In this document: piece by piece, positions 1 to 13,200 of the stretch
How positions within the stretch are numbered: the stretch's first letter is position 1
How the letters are laid out: the number at the start of each line of letters is the position of its first letter
Source of the DNA: Branchiostoma floridae
Taxonomy: Eukaryota > Chordata > Leptocardii > Amphioxiformes > Branchiostomatidae
Length of the DNA: 45,568 nucleotides
Assembly: GCF_000003815.2 (NCBI RefSeq)
Contig: NC_049981.1
Span: 22,143,521 to 22,189,088 of the forward strand
Reading direction: 5' to 3'
Made by a program: the position numbers and the translations under genes
Notes under the pieces: model-generated
The model's input: only the letters and a program-made list of their open reading frames with translations
What the model was told of the DNA's origin: nothing
Databases searched by the model: none

Positions 1-1892
1 ACACGATCGTCTATGTCGAAGTACATTTTGTACTTTGTACGTTATCAAATACCCATGATTTCCCAATATTACCAGGGGCACGTTAGAAGGCCTCAGAATT
101 GCGGCGATTTAACGACAATTTCCATTCGCCTACCGCCTAAGATATTACATGACTTGAGATGTTGTGAGTTGTCCCAGGTACGACTTAGATGGTGTTTGTT
201 CAGTCCCATTTCAGAACATGTTCACTTTCCAAAAACTACTTTTAGTTAACGCTGATGAAGGTCAGACATCCAGGTAATAAGATACCATCGTCAGCGACAC
301 TGAAGAGATCTTGTTGGAGAGCAGGTTTATATCCTAACTATCAGCTGATATGCAAAGGAGATGAAGACATTTCTATAAGTAATCCAATAGAAAACGAGGC
401 CGTAGGCCACATACTCTGTGACTTATTTACTTTTAGTCAAATTCCTTTCCATTCTTTCATGATGAAAAGACAAAACCAAAGTACTGCCAAACAGGCCTTG
501 TCTTCAAATTTGTACTTGTGGACTAGTTCCCGAGCTGACTAGACTAGTGTCACTTTCAATGCTTGGTTTGAAATTAACAATAATATTATTGTGAAAGATA
601 ATAGTACATGATTGTGCGTAAGTTGAAGAGAGAATTGTAGCAAGCCTTTCCTTGGGTTCATAGTTTTTGCTGGCAAAGAGGGATGTGGTACACAATTAGA
701 TTTTGTCCCATCCAGCTTTCTTGAGGACAGTACCAAGAACTCAGGGATTTACCATTTACGACATGGTGCAAGTAATAAAAAGATCCAATATGCTTTGCTT
801 TGAATATTAATGTAGAAGTTCTATCTTAGTTTTAATTTCCTAATCGTGCTTGTATATAATTCTTTGCATGTAAACATGTGCAAGAGTTGATATGTTGCTT
901 TTATTTAAGGTTACAATGTCCTCATAAGCAAATTATTGTCCAACCTTCCAATCAGTATAGAAAAAGGAAGGTCGAAATATATCAATGTAGATTGGTTGTA
1001 GTGTCATTTGTGTTGTAATGGTAACATTATGTTTATATGAATTAGTCTAGATGTATGACTCTATGGTGTTTTTATATACAAATGTATGTACATCAGAGTG
1101 TGTTTATGTAGAAGTTGGTGATGATTTGTACATTTCTGTTGAGAAAGAAAAACATCTACATGCACCCTACGAATTGACCAAAAAGGATCACATCATGTTA
1201 AACCAACGAAACCGAACCAAACCAAACATCTTGTGATAAAGAATGGTGAACAATAGAAGGATCCATTGAATCACATCACTGTAGATAGTTTCGTTGGGTT
1301 GGTAAAGGTTGTATCTCACTGCATTTGGGGCATTGGCGCGCAACTGCGGGGTTCAATAACGCAGATGTACCTTCATGGAACCTAGAGGTGCCGGTTGTAA
1401 GCACCACGTTTTTTTCTTAAAGTTAGAAATAACACAAGTGGCAAGATGCCCCAACAGTGCCCCCAGTTTATTTGTGTAAAAAGGTTTCAGAAAATTGCTT
1501 TTGCAGTTTGCAATTCAAGGCATTCACACTAGGGGGCATGTTCATGCCTGTGCTCTATGTTAGCTTTACTATACTCTGTGTAAGGAGCTAGCTTCAAAAC
1601 ATTCTTCCATGTGATTGTGAAGTAAATTTTGGTGCTGACATTCGGGGTATCATGGTTGTGCATTGTTCATTGAATTTTATACTTCATTCAAAGCAATATG
1701 CAATAAAGCAAGTGTGTGAGGCAAGCAGTTGTCAACTGTAGAACGAATCTTTACGTCTCTATGGCGTGTGTGTTCGTCAATGATTGTTCTCTGATTGGTG
1801 TTGATAGCTGAAGTATAAACCAAAGTGACCACCAATATACAGGTTGGAAAGTAATAGTGTCTAAGTTCTTCTGGGTGATTTGTGTTATGTGT
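1..1892. other. Intergenic stretch, no supported gene
   Basis: Only short open frames occur here, with no recognisable domain and no convincing splice sites. Positions 255-300 carry a repeat fragment (GATGAAGGTCAGACATCC, then AGGTAATAAGAT) that recurs near 23480-23512 on the same strand and near 27565-27603 on the opposite strand, so it is dispersed repeat DNA. AATAAA occurs at about 1703. Together with the AATAAAC triplet repeat at about 2381-2400, it could belong to the 3' UTR of a plus-strand gene lying to the left of the window. That is a guess. Confidence 0.4.
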
Positions 1893-2075
1893 TACTCTCC
1901 AAGCGGAGGTTAGGCTCTGACTGTTTTTTACGGGTTTTTTTAGGCTTTGTTATTGGGCTTTCTATTATGTACCATTTTCTTTATGTCTTGCCGCAAAAAT
2001 GTCTAGGTACAAAATAGAAAGCCCAAGAAAAACGCCTAAAAGAACAGCCAGAGCTTAACCTCTGCTTGGAGAGTA
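1893..2075. mobile_element. Palindromic MITE, family A copy 1
   Basis: The ends are inverted: left ACTCTCCAAGCGGAGGTTA, right TAACCTCTGCTTGGAGAGT. Pairing continues inward through AGGCTCTGACTGT/ACAGCCAGAGC and GGGCTTTCTATT/AATAGAAAGCCC, so most of the 183 bp folds into one hairpin. A TA dinucleotide flanks both ends and may be the target duplication. There is no ORF. The same ends recur at 28147-28314, 36989-37090 and 45514 onward, which makes this a dispersed non-autonomous DNA element. The superfamily is not settled; TA would suit a Tc1/mariner-like source. Confidence 0.8.
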
Positions 2076-2380
2076 TGGCATGGCCATATTCATTGAAGGT
2101 CATCATACGATTCTGAAGCAGTAGAAATTTCAAACAGGAGGTGACACAATCAATAGCTAAAAAGGGTACTAGACAGCTGACTATTCATAAACATTCAGCT
2201 GACTTTTGCAGAACACATGTACGACGATCCCATAAATGCTGTTGGATTGAAACCATACGGCGATTGCGCGATGTATGTGAAAGGACCCTTAATGTAAACA
2301 AGGTGTATAAAATCAAAATATTTTGTAACCAAAGATATGGGCAAATGTACTGATGATTGGAATTTGTTTGAGATAGTAAC

Positions 2381-2400
2381 AATAAACAATAAACAATAAA
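2381..2400. repeat. AATAAAC short tandem repeat
   Basis: Three tandem copies of AATAAAC. On the plus strand these also form overlapping poly(A)-signal hexamers. If a plus-strand gene lies to the left, its 3' end would converge on the TASOR-family gene here. Confidence 0.5.
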
Positions 2401-2429
2401 CCCCTGACTACAGCAAAGACAGCATTATA

Positions 2430-3716
2430 CATTCATTATTTTTGATGGCTTTTATTCAAAAAGTAAAACTTTCAATGACAAACTCTTTCACATCTATATC
2501 AGCCAAGTGGCTTCTCTTGGCTTTACATAGGAAAATAGAACATATTTAAACCTTTTGTTCCAGAGACTTGTACTGGCACACTATAAATTTTACAGTAAAA
2601 CAAAACAAAAGAAGACAATTTTTACTTGATGTCCTGCAAGCTAACAATCTATAAATCAATGTGTCCTCTTGCAGTGGCCATGACCACTGGACATCCTGGA
2701 AACTGAAAACACTGGCATCCTTCAAAGTCCTATACTGGCACAATTTATCAAACACTGTTTGAAAGTAAAAGAAAACAGTATTCATAATCACATAAGCTGC
2801 AACCTTTCAAACTTAAGTGACTCAATGCTTCATACAATACTGACCACTATAACATCAGGTTTCAAAACAAAGTACACATAACAAACTAACCAAACAAACA
2901 AAAATAATCCTGACTACTAATCATATAACACTGAACCTTCATTTCACAATGTAAAGAAATGAATTGCATTCTGTAGGTGAACTAAAAAAATTAATATGTC
3001 GACGGACTTCATATATCTGAACATTTTGGCTACAACATACATTCAGAATCCAGAGCAAGTCACTGAGGAATGTTACACTCAGAACTTAGTAAAAGTACTG
3101 GCCAGACTCTCCCTTTAAATAGTTGGTGCTGGGAGTAGGTCCCAACCACACTAACTTATTGCATAGGAGATTTTAACCCCAAGTACTGAACGTATGGAAA
3201 TGTTCATTACATACTCAAGACCTTTGCATATCAAACACTTTGTGAAAATGTTCATTGCGTATTACTTCCTCTGCTTTGATCTGCCAAGAAAAAACTGAAG
3301 AAGCAACTACTCGGCTTCTACCAGCCAGTCACTCCACAGGTTTAGCTACATTTTACTCTTTAATAGTTAACAACTTTTAACAATGAACTTTGACTGCTTG
3401 CCAGAAACAGTACAAAATTTACACTAGATACAGACTGGCTATATGTTACCTCTTGGTCTATGTACATTTTTGTGCAACAGTTTGTTCTTAGTCGCTTCAG
3501 TATAGAACCATGCCTCCTTCTCCACTAAATTTACAACACAGGCAATGTGGCATCTACGAACGAGTAGCTGCCCTATGAATGATCGCCCTGCAACATGTTC
3601 TACAACAGAAGGCCTGGGTTTGTACTGAATAATGCTGTTTGGCAGTCCAACTGCGATATTTGCTGTTGGGTATTGCATTATTCTCCAGGACTTAGTGAGT
3701 CTCAACAGTTGAAGGA
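2430..3716 (-). other. Probable 3' UTR of the TASOR-family gene
   Basis: AT-rich sequence between the stop codon at 3717-3719 and the poly(A) signal. A 93-residue open frame at 3439-3720 starts at a TTG overlapping the stop codon in another frame. It has a somewhat protein-like composition, but no splice join puts it in frame with exon 9 convincingly. I treat it as untranslated; an alternative last exon is possible. Confidence 0.4.
2451..2456 (-). terminator. Poly(A) signal of the TASOR-family gene
   Basis: TTTATT on the plus strand reads AATAAA on the minus strand, about 1.26 kb after the stop codon of the last exon. A T/G-rich stretch follows within 40 bases on the minus strand. Cleavage would fall at about 2430. 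It is the first clean hexamer I noticed in a plausible position. Confidence 0.45.
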
Positions 3717-4233
3717 TCAATATCTTTGATTGTTATACCCCCGTTGAAAGTTTGACTGGCACATATTCCACTGCTGGTTTCTGTTGGTAATATACTGGCG
3801 TCTCATGTCCATCCTATCTGACATGTTATTACACATATCACCACGACGTGACCAGGGCATGTTGTTGCCCAAGCGCCCAAGCTGACAAAGAGATGGGATG
3901 TTGTTGCCGAAGCGCCCAACCTGACAAAGAGATGGGATGTTCATAGCTTGATTGGTGCATTGCTGGTATGTGTTGCCAGTTCTTACACATGTCCTACTGT
4001 CCCAGTTTTGCTGGTTGCACATTGAGTTGCCTTGTCTGCCCAGCATATTAGCTTGATTGCACATTGAGTTGGCTTGTCTGCTCTGCATATTAGCTTGGTT
4101 GCACATGGAGTTGGCTTGTCTGCTCAGCATATTAGCTTGGTTGTACTGTCCACCAGCTTGGTTGCAATGAAATCTATTGATGAAGCTGCCCTGGTTACCT
4201 TGGTAATTACTTTGTTCCTCCATTCTTGCTTTC
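3717..4233 (-). CDS. TASOR-family gene, last exon: N/Q/M/C-rich tail
   Basis: The acceptor TTTGTTCAG ends at 4234. The join completes TGG (Trp) and continues KARMEEQSNYQGNQGSF to a stop at 3717-3719. The 171-residue tail has about three and a half copies of a 13-14-residue repeat of the form RQANSMCNQANM at about 4010-4150. It also has two copies of IPSLCQ-GR-GNN at about 3865-3955. Asn, Gln, Met, Cys and Arg dominate. The composition is prion-like, but high Met/Cys is unusual for that class. No catalytic motif is visible. Confidence 0.6.
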
Positions 4234-7200
4234 CTGAACAAAATAAAGATGGAGAATAAAAGAAAAGTTATTAGTAGTTGTAGCATCCATTATTGGATTA
4301 TACTACCGCTTGGGGTGGGCAGCAGTTGGCTAGTCTTTACATTGCGCTTCCAAGTCCTGTCCAGTAGGTTTGCACTGGCAAGAACACACACACATTGATA
4401 TCCTTCTTAACACACCCCTTCCAAGATTTCCTTGGTTTGTCACAACCTCTGTTGCCTGCCAACTGCAATTTGGGGATGGTGTTGATGCAAAAAAAAGTTG
4501 CAACTGCTAAACAAATGAACAGACTACATGCTACATTCTTAAAACCGGTAAACTGATATTGACGTTCCTTTATGCTTTGTGTCTATACATGGATGGTTCA
4601 GATTGTTTAAATCAAGTCAGAAAAATCCAACTGACCATCTTTCTGCCCGTCTCCACTGTCTGAAAGACGTCCTTCTCCTCCTTGTATCGTTTGTTCTCTG
4701 TTCCTCAGACGAGACACTTGAGTTCCAGTCTTCTGATCTTCTTCCCTCTTCCTCTGTCCCTTCCTCTGCTGTAGGTGATGACTCGTTGGTTGTGTTGACC
4801 TCTGGAGCAGCACTACTTGTTTCCTCATCAGTTTCAACTTGAGCTTCCTGCTGTTTTGGTACATGAGTCTCTAGTTGTGGTGGTGGGGCAGTCGACTCTG
4901 CATCAGTATCACAATCGTCTGTAAATATTATTGAGACGAAAAAATGGGATATAATATATCATCTGCTTCTTTTCTTAGCATCCACAATGTTATGCCATTC
5001 AAAAGCAAATTGTAGAACACAAAATGGTTGACTCTACACCTACTTTGCTGTAAGGACAAATGGGTGAAGCTAGTGCACTTTCAATGCTTTTTATTTCTTT
5101 GGCATTGATGACTGGAAATAGTAATTTTATACGCAATCTTATTCGCGTATATACAGCACATCAGTACTATGAACATCAAGTAACACGTTTCTTATCGCTT
5201 CAGATCCGTTTTGGAGTGTTCATGATGACAAAACTTATCCGTTTCAGCTGGCCTAACCGATAGAACCGTTTCATTTTTTGCATCATGAACGGGGCCTAAG
5301 TCAAAGAAAAGTGCCTTGTGACATTTGTAAGGGAAAGAAACAAAATCAGGGGAAAATATACTGGACGAACCTGGCTTGGAGCTTTTGCTGTCACTGGAAC
5401 CATGTTCACTCTGGATTGAAGTAACTTTTGCCTGTGGTTCCTCCACCACCTCCTGCCACAGAAGACACTATGTTAGATTATTTATAATCTAACACCAAAG
5501 AACTTACATGTAATGCAATGACTTGTGTCCGAAAACCATGACACACAAGATACTGTAAATGCATTTAAGTTCGCGGAGATTTAATTTTGCAGTAGCGGGA
5601 CAATGGACTTTTCGCGGTGGATTTAATTTCGCGGTAGCACCATGCACTGTAGTCTCTTACTGTTATGGAAAAATGTTTAAAAAAAACATCAAACCACCAA
5701 AAGTTTCTGAATTTACAGTATTCCAACAGGAGCTTATTCAGGATGCATAACTCAAGAACTAACACCAGAACAAAAACATGTAATGCAATGAATACAGCAA
5801 TTATAACCAAAAGGTGTGACGTGTAGTTCAGTATAATATAACCAGCTGCTGCCGCGCCGCGAAGCTGGTGTGTTACGCCATAGGATAGTTATACAAGCTA
5901 TATGGATATAGATACAGAAAAGACGGGGTATTCCTACTGGAGCTAGACCTACCGGTCTAGTTAAAGACCTCAACAAAACTATGTAAGTGTTATAATCTAC
6001 AATGGGTGGTACTCACAGGTTGGGTTGGTAGGATAACAGCATAGAACTTCCCATCCCATGTGACTGGTTCTTGTGGCTCATCACAAACTGGTGTTCCTGG
6101 TGTCGTTGGTGTGCTGTCCATGAGAGCCTCATCATCAGAAGTAGCACTGGCCTTCTGCACCTCCAGGCTGTCAGGAGTACGGCAGTTTGGTCTCGGTCCA
6201 TCAGCAGCAAACTGTGACTCTTTGGAGACACCGTCTTCCAGGGATGGTGGATTCTCTTTCTCATCTCTACATGGTGTACTCGTCACCGTGCAATCACTGG
6301 TATCAGTATCAATTCTGGAGGGACTTGCGCCTGATGAAAGATTTGTTTCATTTTCTTTTGCCCCCTGCTGAGCTTGCAAAGCACAGATGGGAACCGTTGC
6401 ACCGCTATCTTCAATTGGAGCAGTTTCTGCTTGACTAGAAGGACCTTGTTCTGGATCACAGCTTTCATCCTGACAAGGTGTGTCTGGTCTCCAGTTTCCA
6501 GCATCTTCCTCCTTCAGCTCGAGGGCAATCTCAGCTTTCTTGATGACTTTCTCAAGAAGGGTCATGATAAGCTGATTGGTGTTTTTCTCTTCCCAGTCTT
6601 GCTGAATGGTTAGGAGATGGTTCAGGGTATTCTTCAGAGCTTGTGCAGACATTGTGTCAATCCCAAAGGCACGTTCTCTGAAAAAACTCGTGAACGCTTC
6701 TGTTCTTTGCTCATACAGGTCTTCCAACTCTCTCTCCATCTGAATTGTTTCAGGTTCAGGAGAAGGCAACTTTCTTGACCTTTTCTCAATCTCTCTTAGT
6801 CTTAACCTTGTTTTCAATTGTTGAATCTTTTTTTCTACAGATGAAGCCTTATTGGAGAGATATTTGTAAACATGGCCCCTCCTTCTCTCAAAGATATATA
6901 GACATCTCATGCTGTAGATGATGACTTTTGCTTCCAGCATCTCCTTCTCTAAAGAATTCATACTATCTTTCAAAGTACCAGAGTCAATGTTAGGTGCAAT
7001 GGAGGACAGAGTATCCTGCTGTTTGTTAAGTTCTACAAGCCTCTGCTGATAGTAAACAATGAGCTCTTTTTGATTTAGGCACTGGCCCTCTCTTTCCCTT
7101 GTCGTAAGCAAAGGGTCAGCTCTGAAGTTCAAAGATGGACAGTCTGGCATCATACTTGCATGCTGACTGTCAGTTTCTGAGGGATTGGCTAAGCCTCCAT

Positions 7201-10200
7201 TTTCACTTTGCTCTGACACTGCACTTGTATCTTGTTGGATATTTAACGACTTGACTGTTTCTTGTGGCTCATCGCAAACTGGTGTTGCTGGTGTCATCGG
7301 TGTGCTGTCCATGAGAGCCTCATCATCAGAAGTAGCACAACTCTTCTGCACCTCCAGGCTGTCAGGAGTATGGCAATTGGGTCTAGGTCCATCAGCAGCA
7401 AACTGTGACTCTTTGGCAACACCGTCTTCCAGGGATGGTGGATTCTCTTTCTCATCTCCACATGGTGCATTCGACATCATGCAATCACTGGTACCAGGAC
7501 CTATACTGGAGAGACTTAAGCCTGGTGAAGGATTTGTTTCATTTTCTTTTGCCCCCTGAGTTTGCAAAGTACAGCTGGAAACCAAGGCACCACCCTCTCT
7601 CTCTTGGACAGTTTCTGCCTGACTAGAAGGACCTTTCTCTAGATCACAGCTCCCATCATGACAAGGCATGCCTGGTCTTGAGTTTCCAGCATCTTCCTCC
7701 TTCAGCTTGAGGGCAATCTTAGCCTTCTTGATGACTTTCTTGAGATGGATCATCATGAGCTGGTTGTTGTCTTTCCTTTCCCAGTCCCGCTGGATGATGA
7801 TGAGATGGTCCAGGGTATTCTTCAGAGCTTGTGCAGACATTTTTTCAATCTTGAAGAGACGTTCTCTGTGCCAACTCATTAACAATTCTGTTCTTTGCTC
7901 ATACAGGTCTTCCAACTTTCTCTCCAACGGAGCTATTTCAGGTTCAGGAGAGGACAGCTTCTCTGACCTTTTCTTCATCTTTCCTAACTTCTTTCTCCAG
8001 AATAAAATCTTTTGTTCTACAAATGAAGCCTGCTCACAGATTTTGTCAATATTCCTCCTTTTCTGAAAAACATACAGACATCTCAAGCTGTAGATGCAGA
8101 CCTTTTCTTCAAGCATCTTCCTCTCTAAAGAATTCAGACGGTCTTTCAAGGTACTGGAGTCATTTCTACGTGCCATGGATGACAGGGTATTGTGCTGTTT
8201 AACTAGTTCTTCAAGCCTCTGCTGGTGGTAAATAAGAGTCTCATTTTGATTAAGGCCTTGGCCCTCTCTTTCCCTTGTTGTAAGCAAAGGGTCAGCTCTG
8301 AAGTTCAAAGATGGACAGTCTGGTACCATGCTTGCAGCATGACTACCAGTGGCACTTTGCTCTGACACTGCACCTGTATCTTGTTGGACATTCAACTCAT
8401 TATTCTGTCCCATGTGGGCATCATCCAACATATTGCCTTCTTCCAAGGCATTGATATCATTAGTTGGAGACGGTTCGCCACATCTAGCTGGAATCGGTTG
8501 TTCTACAGTGCCATGTTCATTACTCCTAGGTTCCCCATATTTCTTTCTGTCTTCTTGTTGGTTACTGAGCTCTTCAGCCAATGTTTCAGCATCTTCACTG
8601 CCATCCTCACCTTGAGTTGTGTGTATTGAACTTATCTTGTCTTCCACAGCACTGGAACAGTCACATGCACTAGGTTCTGCTCGACAAGATGTTTTATCTG
8701 AAGATTCTGAATGCTTAGGAGAGCTGTAGAGGTAGGGCTTTGATGGAAGGCCTCTAGATTGCAAGTCACCAGATGATGTACAAGATGAGCCCTTTACCAT
8801 TGCTGNNNNNNNNNNNNNNNNNNNNNNNNNNNNNNNNNNNNNNNNNNNNNNNNNNNNNNNNNNNNNNNNNNNNNNNNNNNNNNNNNNNNNNNNNNNNNNN
8901 NNNNNAAGGGTCAGCTCTGAAGTCAAAGATGGACAGTCTGGTACCATGCTTGCAGCATGACTACCAGTGGCACTTTGCTCTGACACTGCACCTGTATCTT
9001 GTTGGACATTCAACTCATTATTCTGTCCCATGTGGGCATCATCCAACATATTGGCTTCTTCCAAGGCATTGATATCATTAGTTGGAGACGGTTCGCCACA
9101 TCTAGCTGGAATCGGTTGTTCTACAGTGGCCATGTTCATTACTCCTAGGTTCCCATATTTCTTTCTGTCTTCTTGTTGGTTACTGAGCTCTTCAGCCAAT
9201 GTTTCAGCATCTTCACTGCCATCCTCACCTTGAGTTGTGTGTATTGAACTTATCTTGTCTTCCACAGCACTGGAACAGTCACATGCACTAGGTTCTGCTC
9301 GACAAGATGTTTTATCTGAAGATTCTGAATGCTTAGGAGAGCTGTAGAGGTAGGGCTTTGATGGAAGGCCTCTAGATTGCAAGTCACCAGATGATGTACA
9401 AGATGAGCCCTTTACCATTGCTGGACAGGGTTTTGGATCATCATATTTTTGCCTCTTTGAAGAGATGTCTTTTTCTCGTTCTTTCTTTCTCTTTCTCATT
9501 TTCATTCTCATTCTCTTCTTTTCTTTTCGACTGAGACCCTTGGCTTCCTCCTTCGAGACAATCTCTCCTTCTTTCAGTGCAGCATCAGCATGTTGGTCAC
9601 TATCCTTAGCTTTGGTGTTAAGTTGTTCACCCTCAGCATTCATGTTGCCACAAGCTGGTATGTCCGGTGACTTGCCTGATATGTCTGCATCATGGACCTT
9701 TGATTGAGCTGACTCACTGCTATCACCACTGCCGCCAGTTAGTCTTCCACATTTTTCACTGACTGACATGGTGCTGCAGCTGCTAAATGAGCTGAAGGAT
9801 GCTGTTTGTTCAACCCCATGCTCTTTTGTCTCACCATCAGGCTGCTCTTGCTCTTCACAACCATTCTCCAAGGGGGCGCCGCACCTCTTGTTGAGTTTAC
9901 TTAGTTGATCCCTAAGATCTTGTAGGATCTTGCTTCTCACTTCCACTATTGTTGATTCATCTCCACTGCTTCTGATGTTGTTGGGCTCAGATTGCCGCCT
10001 CTTCCGGATCCTTGGATCCCTACAGACATTGCTCGAAATGCATGTGACATTTCTTGACCTGAGATCTTGGTAATTAGGATTGGACGTCACAGCTGGAGGG
10101 AACTGTGGTTGAAGTGCACCTGACTGATTCCTCAAAGTCAAAGAGTTCTGCAGAGACCTTATCAGTTGTTGACCAACTGTTTGTACAAGTAGTGCAGTAG

Positions 10201-13200
10201 ATTCCACATCCCTGACATCGTTAGACGCTGGAGGATGAGTGGGAAGACCTGTGTTGGGTGACGTAAGGGGAGTTGAAGCTGGAAGTGTTTGGGGTGCAGA
10301 TTTACGTCTCAGCCTCTTAGCTGGACTGGGATAGCTCTTCCAATGGAGGGCTTCTAAATCAATGGTGTTGACTGAGTTTGCCTTTGTTCGTGGATCTTTG
10401 AGAATTCCTTTGCATTCAAGAGGTATGTTGATGGGTTTGAAGTACACATCTTTCCCAGATGGCAGTCGCTTTGGTCGAATGAGCTTGTGTTCATGAAACA
10501 CAGGAGGACTGTTGAGTGATTTTTTCTCCATTGTTGTTGCATGTTGGCTTTCAAGTGAGTGAGGGGAATTCCCAGGGGATGGTATCTTTAGAGACAATGT
10601 CGTCAGATGTCCATCTGTTCCCATAATTGTTGGCTGAGAGACAGAAGCGTGTCTGTTTGAAGGTGGAGATAACAGAGCTTTGATCGACAGATGAGGGTCG
10701 CTGATCGACTCCACAAGGAAGTCTGGGGGCTTACTCAGAAATGATGCTGTCTCATCAATAGGGGGAGTCTTCCTGTCTGCTCCTTTTTCTGACTCAGAAA
10801 GATCATCACCCCTGCATCCAATTGGCTGAAATACATTAGCATCCGATCTTGCCGCCACTGTTTTCATCAGCTCCTCCTGATGGTGATCATCATTCTCCGT
10901 TTCCATCAGTGGCGTCTCCACACTCTGTTCCTCCGCCAGTGGCGTCTGCATCTCTGCCAATGGTGTGTCTAGTGGCGTCTCTGCCAATGGTGTCTCTATA
11001 CCTTGTGTCTCCAGTAGTGGAGTCTCAGCACCCTGCAGCAGCATCTTTGTTGAAATTGGGGGCTTACTCAACAGGAATGACGCTGTCTCGTCTATTGGGG
11101 GAGTCTCTCTCTGTGCTGCTTTTTCCAACTCGGAACGATCACTACTCTTGCATCCAATTGGCTGAAATAGAAGAGTAGCATCCAGTCTCACCTCCAATGT
11201 TCTTTTTAACTCCTCCTGATGATCGTCAGAAAAGCCATTCCATGTGGGGCTATAAGGCACACCTTCTTGAAGCTTTTCTGGTGACTCTGGAACTTCTTGG
11301 ACCCCTTCCATACTGGTATCCATGTCAATCAATGTGTAGTTGTCCTCTGCATGAGGTTTCGTCTCTTCTGTGCTGGTATCCATGTCCACCAACAGATAGT
11401 TATCCTGTTGGTGCGGGTTTGATAAATCTTCTGTAATTACTGGGGTGCTAATCTCCTCTGGCTGATTTTCTTCCGAGATGTCCATGTCCACAGACTCATA
11501 GTCATCCTGACAAGGTTTGCTGACATTGTCCTCAACAGAAGTATCCGTATCTACAGGGTCACAGTCATCTTTTCCATGTTCAGTGCTTTGAGATCCATGG
11601 ACAGCTGTTGGAACTGTTGCGTAATGGGCTTCAGAACTCTGGAGAGAAGAATCTGGCTGGACAGACCTCTTTGATAGAGCTGATGTCTCATCTTTGCTCA
11701 GATCATTACCATCATGCATTGTACATTGTTCTTGAAAACCAGTTACATGTATACACAAAGCTTGATGCAATCCAGCAGCTTCTTCAGGTGGCTCAGAATC
11801 TGTCTGAATAGACTCCTTGGATAGGGTTGATGTCTCCTCTTTCCTCAGATCATTACCATCATGCATTGTACATTGTTCTTGAAAACCAGTTATACATAAA
11901 GCTTGATGCAATCCAGCACCTTCTTCAGGTGGTTCAGAATCTGTCTGAATAAAGTCCTTGGATAGGGCTGATGTCTCTTTGCTCAGGTCATCACCGTGCT
12001 GTATTGTACATTGTTCTCCAATATCAGTTGTACACAAAGCTTCTTGTGATGGTTCTGCTTCACAAGTAGTGCACTCTGTACTATCTTCAGATTTAACATC
12101 CTTCATTTCAGGCCCTCCTGACTCCTTGAGCACTTTCATGGCCAAGAGGATACTCTCTCGCTCTGCAGCGGTTGTGACATCCTTCAGTTTTACCTGCATT
12201 TCTCTATAGAGCTGCTTGAGGATGACAGAACTAGTCTTGACTTCCTCTGTCCCTTCTGGTGACGATTTGCCTGTGAAGAGCTCTTCATTGGCACCTGATG
12301 TTGGACGAATGGTGTCGTCTTTGACTTGCACAGTCTCTTTTTGTGACTCTGACATCTTGTCATTGTTAATTTCTGCTCTAGGTTGAATACTGCCAGCCTC
12401 CTCTTGTGATTTTTTGGCACTAGAGACCTTTGTTGTTGGTTGAGTGGCTCCAGTCTTGCCATCCCCACTCCGTTCCTGTGATTCAGGCACCTTGTCAGCT
12501 TGCGTACTGGACATGGGTCGAGAACTGGACACGACAGAAGTAGGACTTTTGCTGTTCTGCACCTTGCACACTAAAGACCTCCCTTTGGCATTTGCAGTTG
12601 TGTCTGTTTTGTTGTCCTCCTGTGCATTCTGTCCAGAAGCAGAGGATCTATCCTTGTTAACTCTTAGCTCTGTCTTTGCAGGCTCTCCATGGGTTTTCAC
12701 TTTTGTTGAAGCTACTTTTTCCCGTTTGGTAAGCTCTGCCTTGGCACTGGATGTTGGACAAATGCTGCTGTCTTGGACTTGCCCAGTCTCTTTTTGTGAC
12801 TCTGACACCTTGTCCTTTTTAACTTCTGCTCTAGACTGAGAGATGCCAGTCTTGACTTGCACAGTTTCCTCTTGTGACTTTTTATCACTAGAGACCTCTA
12901 CCTTGCCATTGACGTCTCTTGCTTGGGTACTGGGCATAGGTCGGGAACTAGGCAACATAGAACTTCCGCTGCCCTGCACATTCAACACTGAAGACCTCCC
13001 ATTGGTTCTGGAAGTTGTGTCTGTTTTGTTGTCCTTCTGTGCAGAAGCTGAAGAGCTACAAGTATCCTTGTTAACTCTTAGCTCTGTCTTTGCAGGCTCT
13101 CCATGGGTTTTTACTTTTGCTGAAGCTACTTTTTCCCGTTTCGTGGACTCTGCCTTGGCACTGGATGTTGGACAAACGCTGCTGTCTTGGACTTGCCCAG

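Noticed and set aside
3439-3720. 93-residue minus-strand frame after the stop codon as an extra exon
   Set aside because: It starts at TTG overlapping the stop, and no splice pair gives the right phase. Kept as 3' UTR with a caveat.
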